A stretch of DNA of 64,000 bases. Origin: Streptomyces sp. NBC_01233. Its GTDB lineage: Bacteria > Actinomycetota > Actinomycetes > Streptomycetales > Streptomycetaceae. A program made the position numbers and the translations under genes. A model generated the notes under the pieces. It was not told where the DNA came from and searched no databases. It worked only from the letters and a program-made list of their open reading frames with translations. Every line of letters starts with the position of its first letter. Within the stretch, counting starts at the first letter, position 1. Shown piece after piece: positions 17,901-26,236 of the stretch. Location: assembly GCF_035989305.1 (NCBI RefSeq), contig NZ_CP108514.1, positions 7,482,501-7,546,500 on the forward strand, given 5' to 3'.

Positions 17901-18565
17901 GGCGCGTGAGGCTGGGCCCGGCCGACTTCGACCACGCACGCTTCGTGGACGACTGGAACACGGTGGACGCCGAGTTCTCGGCCCGTGCCTCCTTCTCCCG
18001 GGCCGTGTTCGAGGGACGGGCCACGTTCGTACGAACCAGAGTCGGAGGGCGGGCCTCCTTCGCCGGCGCGATGTTCGACGGCGTCGCCGTGTTCGACCGG
18101 AGCCGCTTCGAGCGCGCGGCCACGTTCCGCCGTGCGGTCTTCGGCAGCTCGGCGGAGTTCACGGACACCGAGTTCCTCCACGGGGTCTCCTTCGGGCAGG
18201 CCGTGCTGGAGGCCGCGGCCGACCTGAACGGGATACGGGTGACCGGGACGGCGGACTTCTCGCGCGCCGTCTTCAGCGGTCCGGCCGGGCTGAGCGGGGC
18301 CGACTTCGTCGGCCCCGTCTCCTTCTCGTCCGCGACGTGGGAACGCGGACTGGTCTCCAGCGGCGCCGCGTTCCACGGACCGGTCGACTTCGGACACGCC
18401 GTCTTCCCGGGCCAGGCCCGCTTCGAAGGGGTCCGCTTCGAAGCGGACGCGGACGCCGCGCCCCCCTTGGGCGACCAACCGGAGCGCTGGGCCGTCCACC
18501 GGCGCGGGGACGGCACGTGGGACATCCGCCTGCTCGACCCCGGGGGCGACCCCGGCGACGGGTGA
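14900..18565 (+). CDS. SAV_2336/vWA-like protein with inactive trypsin-like domain and pentapeptide repeats
   Basis: 1221 residues. A Pro/Ala-rich linker spans ~35-120. A vWA-like domain starts at ~180 (LDLALVVDTHHSM, where the usual DxSxS metal site reads D-T-H-H-S). A trypsin-like domain occupies ~537-730 and reads HYRGGPVS where GDSGGPV is expected, and no TAAHC is seen, so it is probably a non-catalytic sensor. Residues ~736-890 weakly resemble a nucleotide-cyclase fold. Pentapeptide-type repeats (ASFSRAVFEGRATF style) fill ~940-1185. This architecture belongs to the vWA arm of MoxR-vWA-VMAP systems. The domain limits are estimates. Confidence 0.75.
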   Translation: MIERLLAAFAEGADDDGGPRTGVGAEEIADILWLAARVDPAGARPPGASAADPAGEQPPVPEPPAPEPGPAAPPPLVPGGPGGGEPAVQFFPASPREPAGKPPDVHGRPADAAASRRGSPVRLPRAASLDDPLALMRSLRPVGRRSIGGPGEELDEQLTVERSIERMVPTPVLRPAESRWLDLALVVDTHHSMLLWSDLVDELRRVLTRSGVFRDVRTWQLTGTGSGATPMLTRGRGGPPRNPLELADPAGRRLILVLSDTVAGGWREAPVQGVLRHWCAHNAVAVLNVLPERLWTRGAVRPVPFAVRADRPAAATRSWQQVPAARRAAAAAAAAVVPVVGVASGSLARLVRVVSGDGRWRRLACLRLDAEPGTTSAPEDPAPAGGRSALEVVERFRASASPTAQQLAAHLAAVPLTLPVMSLVRRSLLRDSEHGHLAEVALGGLFAPWGAEQASDEVEFEFLPGVREALLGSQLRGDVAAVRELVRRRVWEFMSRNRGTGPDFSAVRVAAGRAGRRRVADGALPFAAGPPQDQGLRDRVVRVRYDALPEPQEVGTLLTPRLVLTVGDAPLSRGAVAWVRAGAREVPCRPVWWDDALPRVFLLEADEDLVAPGAWPELMPPAWTEDPAADRVRADGITDQGDPVALTAEVVPYEGARNGELVRLSAEPESWTHYRGGPVSHAGELIGIVHGVWPDRMVFLSGRALREQPGFREAVEGAVCSWHEALLRLAAALPVCLAVQPGDDGVYLRGSSPNAEVSDLLTRLMGDTRVTGRVTGGEEGEPVLVVLETPGALGKAGRLLSELHAAVAGFGDRRTDGTHPSVTVSVAAGEIVAEGSTAAGGAMADAVRLLRHPAIADRAPRQPAFGSLVLALSHPLYGELRGLTPPDALRSLDRSEGGPPGWMWTGDPAELGPALAEAGELRSEGIGWPTCGIGAVESDPAGCLGIRLPGHDRCLAHLESAQQRAHLETLGPGAPLDLRGTTFERGLLQEVLEAVRDPGSRRVRLGPADFDHARFVDDWNTVDAEFSARASFSRAVFEGRATFVRTRVGGRASFAGAMFDGVAVFDRSRFERAATFRRAVFGSSAEFTDTEFLHGVSFGQAVLEAAADLNGIRVTGTADFSRAVFSGPAGLSGADFVGPVSFSSATWERGLVSSGAAFHGPVDFGHAVFPGQARFEGVRFEADADAAPPLGDQPERWAVHRRGDGTWDIRLLDPGGDPGDG

Positions 18566-18574
18566 CCCGGCTCC

Positions 18575-19474
18575 TCAGGGCCCGCTGTGCGAGGCCTCCA
18601 GTCGGCGCGGCGGGCGGACGTCCGCCGTGGTAAGGGTCGCCTCGATCTCGTCCAGGGCGCGCCGGGCCGTCGCGATGCGGTCCCGTACGTCCGCGTCGGC
18701 CGGCGGCGGCCCCGGCTGCTTCAGGTCGCGGTTGGCCGCGTCCTCGATCTCGCGTGCCTCGTCGAGGGAGTTGAGGACGACCCCGATGAGGACGTTCACC
18801 AGCACGAAGGAGGCGAGCAGCGCGTAGGAGGCGTAGTAGATGATGCTGAGCCGGGAGATCTGCAGCCCGGCCCGGACGGCGTCGGTCAGGCCGTCGAGGG
18901 TGGTGAGCAGGAACAGCGTGAGCATCGCGCGGCCCACCGAGCCGTAGTGTCCGGGGTCGGACTCGGCGAAGCAGACCCAGCCGACCATGGCGTACACGTA
19001 CAGCACCAGCGCGCCGACGAACAGGAAGCTGGCGGTGCCCGGCAGGCTGCGGCCGACCGCGATCAGCAGGATGCGCAGGTGCGGCAGGAAGCGCGCGGTG
19101 CGCAGCACGCGGGCCAGCCGCAGCAGCCGCAGCAGGGTGGTGTTCTCGCGGACGAGCGGGACGAAGGCGGAGGCCACGACCGCGAGGTCGAAGAGATTCC
19201 ACGGGTCGCGGAAGAATGCTTTCGGCCGGTCGGCGAACGCGCCCATGCGCAGCAGCATCTCCACGCTGAACAGGGCCAGGCAGCAGTTCTCCGCGCCCTG
19301 CAGTACGAGCCGGTGCTCCGCGGCGAGCCCGCTGTACGTCTCCACCCCCATCAGCGCGGCGTTGAAGAGGATCGCGCAGAAGACGACCATCCCGAAGGCG
19401 GGGGCCTCCGTGGCCACCCGGCACCGGGCCGCCAGTTTCATCCGACCACGTCCGGCCGGCTTCGGGTCAGTCAT
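18575..19474 (-). CDS. Voltage-gated-type ion channel (six-TM ion transporter)
   Basis: A 299-residue membrane protein with about six hydrophobic segments. An S4-like helix carries regularly spaced arginines (LLRLLRLARVLRTARFL). A pore segment ends TTLDGLTDAV, where well-known bacterial sodium channels have TLESWAS, and a C-terminal acidic/helical tail follows (NSLDEAREIEDAANRDL). The start at ATG 19474 is preferred because a GGAG ribosome-binding site lies just before it, inside the reading frame of an upstream ATG (19486). It converges with the vWA-like gene with only 9 bp between stops. Ion selectivity cannot be read from the sequence. Confidence 0.85.
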   Translation of the reverse strand: MTDPKPAGRGRMKLAARCRVATEAPAFGMVVFCAILFNAALMGVETYSGLAAEHRLVLQGAENCCLALFSVEMLLRMGAFADRPKAFFRDPWNLFDLAVVASAFVPLVRENTTLLRLLRLARVLRTARFLPHLRILLIAVGRSLPGTASFLFVGALVLYVYAMVGWVCFAESDPGHYGSVGRAMLTLFLLTTLDGLTDAVRAGLQISRLSIIYYASYALLASFVLVNVLIGVVLNSLDEAREIEDAANRDLKQPGPPPADADVRDRIATARRALDEIEATLTTADVRPPRRLEASHSGP

Positions 19475-19696
19475 CGTGCTCCTCATACTCTCGTCTGCGC
19501 CGCGGGCGAACGGCGGCCCGCCTCTCTAACGCGCCACAGCCGATCGGGTTTCATCACTTTCCGCACGCCAACGCGCCGACTCGTGCGGGTTGCCCGCCGA
19601 TCCGGTCCGGGAGACGCCGAACCGGGCGTGGAAGGCGCGTGGGGCGCCCGGAGCCGATGGCGGTGTGCGTGCTGCGAGCGGACTGCCGAGTACGGG

Positions 19697-20482
19697 CTAC
19701 GTGAGCTCGCCGCGGATGAGGGCGATCACCTCGGCGACGTGCTCGTTGAGGTAGAAGTGGCCGCCGGGGAAGCGGCGGAGGGCGAAGGGGCCCACGGTGT
19801 GGTCGGCCCAGGCCGCGGCCTCCTCGGCGGTGACCTCGGGGTCGCTGTCCCCGGTGAGCACCGTGATCGGGGAGGTCAGGGCGGAGCCCGGGCGGTAGCG
19901 GTAGGTCTCGGCGGCCTTGTAGTCGCCGCGGATCGCCGGGAGCACCGACCGCAGCAGCTCATCATCGGCCAGGACCGCCGGATCCGTGCCGTTCATCCCC
20001 TTGATCCTGGCCAGCAGTTGCTCGTCCGGGGCGAGGTGGACCAGCTGGTTCTCGCGCGGGCGCGAGGGCGCCCGGCGCCCCGAGGCGAACAGCGCCACCG
20101 GCGCGGGATCACCGGCCGCCTCCATCCGCCGCGCCACCTCGAAGGCCAGGGACGCGCCCAGGCTGTGCCCGAACAGCGCCACCGGCCGGTCGCACCACGG
20201 CCGCAGTTCCGCGACGACCCGGTCCGCGAGCTCGTGCAGATCGTCGACGCACCGCTCGTGACGGCGGTCCTGGCGGCCCGGATACTGCACGGCGAGCACG
20301 TCGGCGTCCGGGGACAGGGCCCGCGACACCGGGAAGTAGTAACTGGCCGAGCCGCCCGCGTGCGGGAAGCAGAACAGCCGTACCGGGGCGTCCTCGGCGG
20401 GGTGGAACCGGCGCAGCCAGACGCTGGTCGCCGTCAGGGTCGAGGGGGTCGGGGTCGAAGGGGTCAGGGTCGTACGGGTCAT
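19697..20482 (-). CDS. Type II thioesterase
   Basis: 261 residues of the alpha/beta-hydrolase editing thioesterase family associated with PKS/NRPS clusters. Visible residues are the LFCFPHAGGSA segment, Ser107 in GHSLGA, Asp in TGDSDPEV (about 214) and His242 in GGHFYL. It clears stalled or mis-primed acyl groups from carrier proteins. Its start overlaps the AccE-like stop by 4 bases, so it belongs to a three-gene - unit with the carboxylase genes, divergent from the PKS operon it presumably serves. Confidence 0.93.
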   Translation of the reverse strand: MTRTTLTPSTPTPSTLTATSVWLRRFHPAEDAPVRLFCFPHAGGSASYYFPVSRALSPDADVLAVQYPGRQDRRHERCVDDLHELADRVVAELRPWCDRPVALFGHSLGASLAFEVARRMEAAGDPAPVALFASGRRAPSRPRENQLVHLAPDEQLLARIKGMNGTDPAVLADDELLRSVLPAIRGDYKAAETYRYRPGSALTSPITVLTGDSDPEVTAEEAAAWADHTVGPFALRRFPGGHFYLNEHVAEVIALIRGELT

Positions 20483-20718
20483 CGTCGGTCGGTGTCCTTT
20501 CGGTGGGGGCCGGCGCGGATCACGGGGGCGGTCCAGGCGCCCGGCGGACGCCAGCCGCGCGCGGGACCCCAGTCGGCCCGGGCCGGGGGAGCGGCCTCCG
20601 CGCCGCCGCCGCCCGGCTGCCGGGCGGCGGAGAGCAGCGCGAGGAGGACGGCGGCCAGTTCGGTGCCGTCGGGTGCGCCGCGCACGATCTTCACGTCTGG
20701 TTCGGCCCGCTCGCTCAT
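20479..20718 (-). CDS. Acyl-CoA carboxylase epsilon subunit
   Basis: A 79-residue small protein. The N-terminal part VKIVRGAPDGTELAAVLLAL matches the conserved segment of AccE/PccE epsilon subunits, which stabilise actinobacterial acyl-CoA carboxylases, and the tail is disordered and Gly/Pro/Arg-rich. It lies 73 bp after the beta subunit gene and overlaps the thioesterase start. It probably helps make malonyl-CoA for the neighbouring PKS. Confidence 0.88.
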   Translation of the reverse strand: MSERAEPDVKIVRGAPDGTELAAVLLALLSAARQPGGGGAEAAPPARADWGPARGWRPPGAWTAPVIRAGPHRKDTDRR

Positions 20719-20791
20719 CGGGCGGCTTCCTCGGTCGTCGGGTCGGGTCGGGTCGGAGTGGCGCGGGGATCGGGGTCGGGGGCGGCGCCGG

Positions 20792-22351
20792 TCAGAACGG
20801 CGGGTTGCCGTGCTTGCGTTCGGGCAGCGGCACGTGCTTGGCCCGCAGCACTTCGAGCGCCTCCGCCAGCACCTGCCGGGTGACGGCCGGGTCGATGACA
20901 TCGTCGACGAGGCCGCGCTCGGCGGCGTAGTAGGGATGCATGAGTTCCTGCCGGTACTGCTTGACGCGCTGTGCGCGCGCCGCCTCCGGGTCGTCCGAGG
21001 CGGCGATCTCCCGGCGGAAGACGACGTTGGCCGCGCCCTCGGCGCCCATGACGGCGATCTCGTTGGTGGGCCACGCGAACGACAGGTCCGCGCCGATCGA
21101 GCGGGAGTCCATGACGATGTAGGCACCGCCGTACGCCTTGCGCAGGATCACCTGCACCCGGGGCACCGTGGCCGCGCAGTACGCGTACAGCAGTTTCGCG
21201 CCGTGCCGGATGACACCGCCGTGCTCCTGGTCGCTGCCCGGCAGGAAGCCCGGCACGTCCACCAGCGTCACCAACGGGATGCTGAAGGCGTCGCAGGTCT
21301 GCACGAAGCGGGCCGCCTTCTCCGAGGCGTGGATGTCCAGCACGCCGGCGAGCGAGGCGGGCTGGTTGGCGACGACGCCCACCACGTGCCCGTCCAGCCG
21401 GGCCAGACCGCAGATGATGTTGGTCGCCCAGTGGGCGTGCACCTCGAAGAGATCGCCGTCGTCGATGATCTCCTCGATCACCGCGCGCACGTCGTACGCG
21501 CGCGCCGGGTCGGCCGGGACCAGCTCGGACAGCGCCTCGGTCCGGCGGTCGGCCGGGTCCCCGGCGGGCACGGCGGGCGGCATCTCACGGTTGTTGGAGG
21601 GCAGCAGCGACAGCAGGTGCCGTACCTCCTCCAGGCACTCCTCCTCGGTGTCGTAGAGGAAGGCGCTCGCGCCCGAGACCGAGGAGTGGACCTGCGCGCC
21701 GCCGAGATCGTTGTGGCTGATCCGCTCGCCGGTCACCGCCTGCACCACGTCGGGGCCGGTGATGTACATCTGCGCGATGTCGCGCACCATGAACACGTAG
21801 TCCGTCAGTGCGGGGGAGTACGCGGCCCCGCCGGCGCACGGCCCGAGCATCACGCTGATCTGCGGAATCACCCCGGACGCCGCCACGTTGCGGCGGAAGA
21901 TGCCGCCGTACCCGGCGAGCGCGGTGACCCCCTCCTGGATCCGGGCCCCCGCGCCGTCGCTGAGCGACACCAGCGGGGCGCCCGCGGCCAGCGCGAGGTC
22001 CATCACCTTGTGGATCTTCTGCGCGTGGGCCTCGCCGAGCGAGCCGCCGAAGATCCGGAAGTCGTGCGCGTACACGAACACCCGGCGGCCCCCGACCTTG
22101 CCCCAGCCGGTCACCACACCGTCGGTGTGCGGCCTGCGGTCCTCCAGGCCGAAACCCGTGGCCCGGTGCCGGCGCAACTGCTCGATCTCACGGAAGGTGC
22201 CCGGATCGAAGAGGAGGTCCAGCCGCTCGCGCACGGTCAGCTTGCCGCGGGCGTGCTGCGCCTCGGAGGCGCTCGGGGACGGGCCCAGCTCGGCGGACTC
22301 CTTGATCGCTCCTAGTTCGGCCACTCGGACACCGACATCGGCAACTGTCAT
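20792..22351 (-). CDS. Acyl-CoA carboxylase beta (carboxyltransferase) subunit
   Basis: 519 residues from ATG 22351. The crotonase-like carboxyltransferase halves are clear: RIFGGSLGEAHAQKIHKVMD, GAGARIQEGVTALAGYG and GPCAGGAAYSPALTD in the N domain, and VDVPGFLPGSDQEHGGVIRHGAKLLYAY split around the biotin-binding G-x-x-H-G-G in the C domain. It transfers CO2 from biotin to acetyl- or propionyl-CoA. No biotin-carboxylase alpha subunit is present, so it must use one encoded elsewhere. It is divergent from the FAAL-PKS operon. Confidence 0.94.
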   Translation of the reverse strand: MTVADVGVRVAELGAIKESAELGPSPSASEAQHARGKLTVRERLDLLFDPGTFREIEQLRRHRATGFGLEDRRPHTDGVVTGWGKVGGRRVFVYAHDFRIFGGSLGEAHAQKIHKVMDLALAAGAPLVSLSDGAGARIQEGVTALAGYGGIFRRNVAASGVIPQISVMLGPCAGGAAYSPALTDYVFMVRDIAQMYITGPDVVQAVTGERISHNDLGGAQVHSSVSGASAFLYDTEEECLEEVRHLLSLLPSNNREMPPAVPAGDPADRRTEALSELVPADPARAYDVRAVIEEIIDDGDLFEVHAHWATNIICGLARLDGHVVGVVANQPASLAGVLDIHASEKAARFVQTCDAFSIPLVTLVDVPGFLPGSDQEHGGVIRHGAKLLYAYCAATVPRVQVILRKAYGGAYIVMDSRSIGADLSFAWPTNEIAVMGAEGAANVVFRREIAASDDPEAARAQRVKQYRQELMHPYYAAERGLVDDVIDPAVTRQVLAEALEVLRAKHVPLPERKHGNPPF

Positions 22352-22621
22352 GCTCCACCCGTTTCCTCGGCCGTCGGGGCGCGCCGATGGCGGCCCTGGG
22401 CAGTGCCCGCCATTGAAGGCGGCCGGGGCGCGCGCGGAGAACACCGACCACCCCCCTGACCGGGATAGGGGTGCCTCCGCGGGCCCCCGCAGCCGGCGGA
22501 CGCACGCGCCGGAGCCCCCGGAGCCGGCGGGCGCAAGCGCCCCTTAAGGAGGTACGCGCAGGATCCGGGGGAATCGAGGTCCGCCATTCCACGGGCCCGC
22601 TGACCCGAGGGGATGCCGCGG
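22352..22621. promoter_or_regulatory. Divergent promoter region carboxylase / FAAL-PKS operon
   Basis: 270 bp that should drive both biosynthetic arms. It contains a Pro/Gly-coding-like GC-rich stretch with near-repeats of the type ccgg(a)gccggcgg (22490-22530), and then an exposed TTAAGGAGG at about 22542-22550. That looks like a perfect ribosome-binding site but has no start codon at the right distance. Operators could not be identified. Confidence 0.4.
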
Positions 22622-24433
22622 ATGTCACCGTCACGCTTCGCCACCTTCACCGAACTCCTCCGGGTTCGGGCGGCTGAACTCGCCGACGAGGACGTGCACG
22701 TCTTCCTGCGCGACACGGCCGGAGGAGTGGAAGCCGACCACCTCACCTACGGCGAACTGGACCGCGAGGGGAGACGCATCGCGGCCTGCCTGCGGGAACA
22801 CGGGGCGACCGGGCAGCCGGTGCTGCTGGTCTACTCCTCCACCGTCGAGTTCCTCAAGGCGTTCGCCGGCTGCCTCTACGCCGGCGCCATCGCGGTCCCC
22901 GTGCCCATGCCGGGCGAGGCCGGCCGTGACAAGCGGCTCAACCGCACCACCGCCGTGCTCAAGGACACCGCCGCGAAGGTGGTCCTCACCGAGACGGACG
23001 CCGCCCCCGAGGTCGCCCTCTGGCTCGCCCGCAACGCCGGCCCCGACGCGGTCTGCGTGGTCAGCGACGTGCCCGGCATCGGCGACGCCGACGCCTTCCA
23101 GCCCGTCAGCGCCCGCCCGGACGACCTGGTGTTCCTCCAGTACACCTCGGGCTCCGTCTCCGAACCGCGCGGCGTGACCGTCTCGCACCGCAACCTCCTG
23201 GCCAACCAGGCCGCCCTGCAGAAGGTGCTGCGGACCACCCGCGAGGACGTCTTCGGAAGCTGGCTTCCCTACTTCCACGACATGGGACTGGTCGCCCACC
23301 TCCTGCACCCGGTCTGGCTCGGCAGCCACAGCGTCCAGGTCACCCCGCTGTCCTTCGTCAAGCGCCCGCTGCGCTGGCTCCAGGCCATCGACGAGTACGG
23401 CGTCACCGTCGGCGGCGGCCCCAACTTCTCCTACGACCTGTGCGTACGCCGCGTGAAGGACGAGCAGATCGCCGCGCTGGACCTGTCCCGCTGGCGCCTG
23501 GCCCTCAACGGCGCCGAACCCGTACGCCCCGAGAGCCTCGACGAGTTCGCCGAGCGGTTCGCCCCGGCCGGATTCCGCCCCGAGGCCCTCTACCCCTGCT
23601 ACGGACTGGCCGAGGCGACCCTGGTCGTCTCCGGCGGAGCCCCCGGCACCCCGCACGTCCGCCGGGACTTCGACAAGACCGCCCTGCAGCGCGACCAGGT
23701 GCTCCGCGCCGGGTCCGGACAGGACGTCAAGACCCTGATCGGCTGCGGCACCCCCGTCGACGTGGAGGTCCGCATCGTCGATCCGCTGACCCACCGCGAA
23801 CTGCCGGCCGGCGCCGTCGGCGAGATCTGGCTGCGCGGCTACGGCGTGGCCCGCGGCTACTGGCGGCGGCCCACCGAGACCGCGCACACCTTCCTCGCCA
23901 GCCTCAACGGCGAGGAGAGCAACTTCCTGCGCACCGGCGACCTGGGCATGCTCGAAGAGGGCGAACTGTTCGTCACCGGGCGGCTCAAGGAAGTCGTCAT
24001 CATCAACGGCCGCAACGTGTACCCGCAGGACATCGAATGGGCCGCCCGGACCGTCAGCCCCGCGCTGACCTTCGGCGCCGGCGCCGCGTTCTCCGTCGAC
24101 GCCGGGGGCGAGCAGCTCGTCCTCGTCCAGGAGGTGCGCGGGGCGGGCAGCGCCGAACTGCGTGCCGTCGCGCAGCGGATTCAGGCCCTGATCGGCAAGG
24201 AGTTCGAGATCCCGGCCGGCAACGTGCTGCTCGTACGCCCCGGCACCGTACGCCGCACCAGCAGCGGCAAGGTCCAGCGCACGCTGATGCGCAAGCTCTT
24301 CCTCGACGGGGTGATGCGCGGCGAGTACGAGGTGCTGACCCCGGACGTGTTCGCGCTGGCCCGCGCCGAGGACGTGCTGTTCGGGGAAGACCTGCTGCGG
24401 CCGGAAGGAGCCGACGGAGGAAGACGGTGGTGA
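22622..24433 (+). CDS. Fatty acyl-AMP ligase (FAAL, FadD32-like)
   Basis: 603 residues of the ANL superfamily. The adenylation loop YTSGSVSEPRGVTVSH, the WLPYFHDMGL motif diagnostic of FAALs, CYGLAEATL, RTGDLG and the C-terminal catalytic lysine in SGKVQRTLMRKLF are all visible. FAALs activate free fatty acids as acyl-adenylates and load them on an ACP. ATG 22622 is 9 bp after a gagggg ribosome-binding site. The in-frame ATG at 22613 is too close to it. It heads an eight-gene + operon and should supply the starter acyl chain for the PKS. Confidence 0.93.
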   Translation: MSPSRFATFTELLRVRAAELADEDVHVFLRDTAGGVEADHLTYGELDREGRRIAACLREHGATGQPVLLVYSSTVEFLKAFAGCLYAGAIAVPVPMPGEAGRDKRLNRTTAVLKDTAAKVVLTETDAAPEVALWLARNAGPDAVCVVSDVPGIGDADAFQPVSARPDDLVFLQYTSGSVSEPRGVTVSHRNLLANQAALQKVLRTTREDVFGSWLPYFHDMGLVAHLLHPVWLGSHSVQVTPLSFVKRPLRWLQAIDEYGVTVGGGPNFSYDLCVRRVKDEQIAALDLSRWRLALNGAEPVRPESLDEFAERFAPAGFRPEALYPCYGLAEATLVVSGGAPGTPHVRRDFDKTALQRDQVLRAGSGQDVKTLIGCGTPVDVEVRIVDPLTHRELPAGAVGEIWLRGYGVARGYWRRPTETAHTFLASLNGEESNFLRTGDLGMLEEGELFVTGRLKEVVIINGRNVYPQDIEWAARTVSPALTFGAGAAFSVDAGGEQLVLVQEVRGAGSAELRAVAQRIQALIGKEFEIPAGNVLLVRPGTVRRTSSGKVQRTLMRKLFLDGVMRGEYEVLTPDVFALARAEDVLFGEDLLRPEGADGGRRW

Positions 24434-26184
24434 CGTCGCTCCTCGGCGACCAGGCGGTGGCCCAGCAGCGCGAGAAGACCGTCCGGGCCCGGGTCGCCGA
24501 GCTGGAGGCGCTGTTCGGCGACCCCTCGGATCCGGCCAACCCGGTCGGCTACACCGCGCTGCTGGAGGCCGACCGGGCCGCGGTGCCCTTCGCCGCGGGC
24601 GAGGCGCTGCTCGACGGCTTCGGCATCACCGACGAGTACATACCGCGCGCCCTGGGCGGGCGGCTCGACGGGATGGACACCCTGGTCAGGATCATGCGCC
24701 CGGTCTTCCGCCGGGACGTGGGCCTGGCCATGGGCCACGGCATGACCACCTTCATGGCGGCCTCCGACGTATGGACCGCCGGGAGCTCCCGGCAGCGGCA
24801 CTGGCTCGCCGGACTGCTGCGCGACGGCGGCAAGGCGGCCATCGCACAGCACGAGACCGCCCACAGCAACGACTACGTACGCAGTCAGGTCACCGCCCGC
24901 CGCAGCGGCGACGGCTACCTGATCAGCGGCGGAAAGCCGATGGTCAACGACCTGGAACGGGCCGGGGCGCTGGTGCTGTTCTGCCGTACCGACCCCGCCC
25001 CCGGCAGCCGCAGCCACTCGGTGCTCCTGCTGGAACCCGGGCAGCTGACGGACGCACGGGCGGCCGTGACGGCCCGCCGGACCCCGGTCGGGCTGCGCGG
25101 CTGCCGGTTCGCCGGGGTCGAGTTCGACGACTGTCCCGTGCCCCGGTCCGCCCTGCTGGGCCCGGAGGGCAGCGGGATCACGACCGCCCTGCGCTCGTTC
25201 CAGATCAGCCGGACCGTGATCGCCGCGACGGCCGTCGCGGCCCTCGACACCAGCCTGCGCACCGCTGTCCGCTTCGACCGGGAGCGCTCCGGCGGCTGGC
25301 AGGCCGGCGGCCGCGGCGACGGCGGCCGCACGGGCGCGGCGCTCACCAACGCCTTCGTCAACCTGCTGCTGTACGACGCCCTCGCCGTCGTCGCCACCCG
25401 GGCCCTGCACCTGCTGCCCGCCGAGACGAGCGTCTACTCGGCGGCCCTCAAGTACCTGCTGCCCCGCGTCCTCACCGAGACCATGTACGACCTGTCCATC
25501 GTGCTGGGCTCCGGCTTCTACACCCGCGAGGGCACGCTCGGCATCTTCCAGAAGCACGTCAGGGACGTACCGGTGCTCAGCCTCGGCCACGCCGGGACCG
25601 TCGCCTGCCAGGCCACCGTCATCCCGCAGATGCCGCGGCTGGCGCGGGCCTCCTGGTTCGTCGAGGACGAGGCGCCCGCCGGGCTGTTCCGGCTGCAGGG
25701 CGACCTGCCGCCGCTGCGGACCGACCGGCTCAGCCTCGCGTGCGGCCGGGACTCGCTCAGCGCGACCATGCTCGCCGTCAGCGCGGGCATCGACGGCACC
25801 GGCCCCGTCGAGAGCGCCCTGCGCACGCTCGCCGGGCAGCTCGTCGAGGAGTTCCGCGACGTACGGGCCCGGGTGCTCCGGCTGGAGGCGGCCGGTGCGG
25901 CGGCCACCGCTCAGCCCGCGAAGTTCGCCCTCATGGACCGGTACGCGCTGCTGCTGGCCGCGGCCGCCGTACTGGGCCTGTGGGACCAGGGCCGCTACGG
26001 CCCCGACCCCTTCCTCGCCGACCCGTCCTGGGCCGCCGCCGCACTGCACCGCATCGCCCGGCGGCTGGGCGCGCGCGTCGCCGACCTGCCGCCGGAGTGC
26101 GAGACCCGGATCCGGCACGAGGTCCAGCTCCGCTTCAGCACCCAGATCAGCTACGACCTCTACTCCACGCCCATCCCGGGCTGA
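24430..26184 (+). CDS. Acyl-CoA (acyl-ACP) dehydrogenase-like flavoprotein
   Basis: 584 residues, with the fold of acyl-CoA dehydrogenases: AIAQHETAHSNDY in the flavin-binding beta domain, FAGVEFDDCPVP, and a C-terminal helical domain containing LGSGFYTREG. The GTG start overlaps the FAAL stop (GTGA). GTG 24427 is an alternative. Such enzymes next to FAALs usually oxidise the carrier-bound acyl chain to the alpha,beta-enoyl form. Whether it acts on CoA or ACP substrates here is inferred from context. Confidence 0.87.
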   Translation: MTSLLGDQAVAQQREKTVRARVAELEALFGDPSDPANPVGYTALLEADRAAVPFAAGEALLDGFGITDEYIPRALGGRLDGMDTLVRIMRPVFRRDVGLAMGHGMTTFMAASDVWTAGSSRQRHWLAGLLRDGGKAAIAQHETAHSNDYVRSQVTARRSGDGYLISGGKPMVNDLERAGALVLFCRTDPAPGSRSHSVLLLEPGQLTDARAAVTARRTPVGLRGCRFAGVEFDDCPVPRSALLGPEGSGITTALRSFQISRTVIAATAVAALDTSLRTAVRFDRERSGGWQAGGRGDGGRTGAALTNAFVNLLLYDALAVVATRALHLLPAETSVYSAALKYLLPRVLTETMYDLSIVLGSGFYTREGTLGIFQKHVRDVPVLSLGHAGTVACQATVIPQMPRLARASWFVEDEAPAGLFRLQGDLPPLRTDRLSLACGRDSLSATMLAVSAGIDGTGPVESALRTLAGQLVEEFRDVRARVLRLEAAGAAATAQPAKFALMDRYALLLAAAAVLGLWDQGRYGPDPFLADPSWAAAALHRIARRLGARVADLPPECETRIRHEVQLRFSTQISYDLYSTPIPG

Positions 26185-26236
26185 CCGGTTCCCCGGCCGC
26201 CGGCGGATGCGCCGTACGCACTGAAGGAGTCCCACG

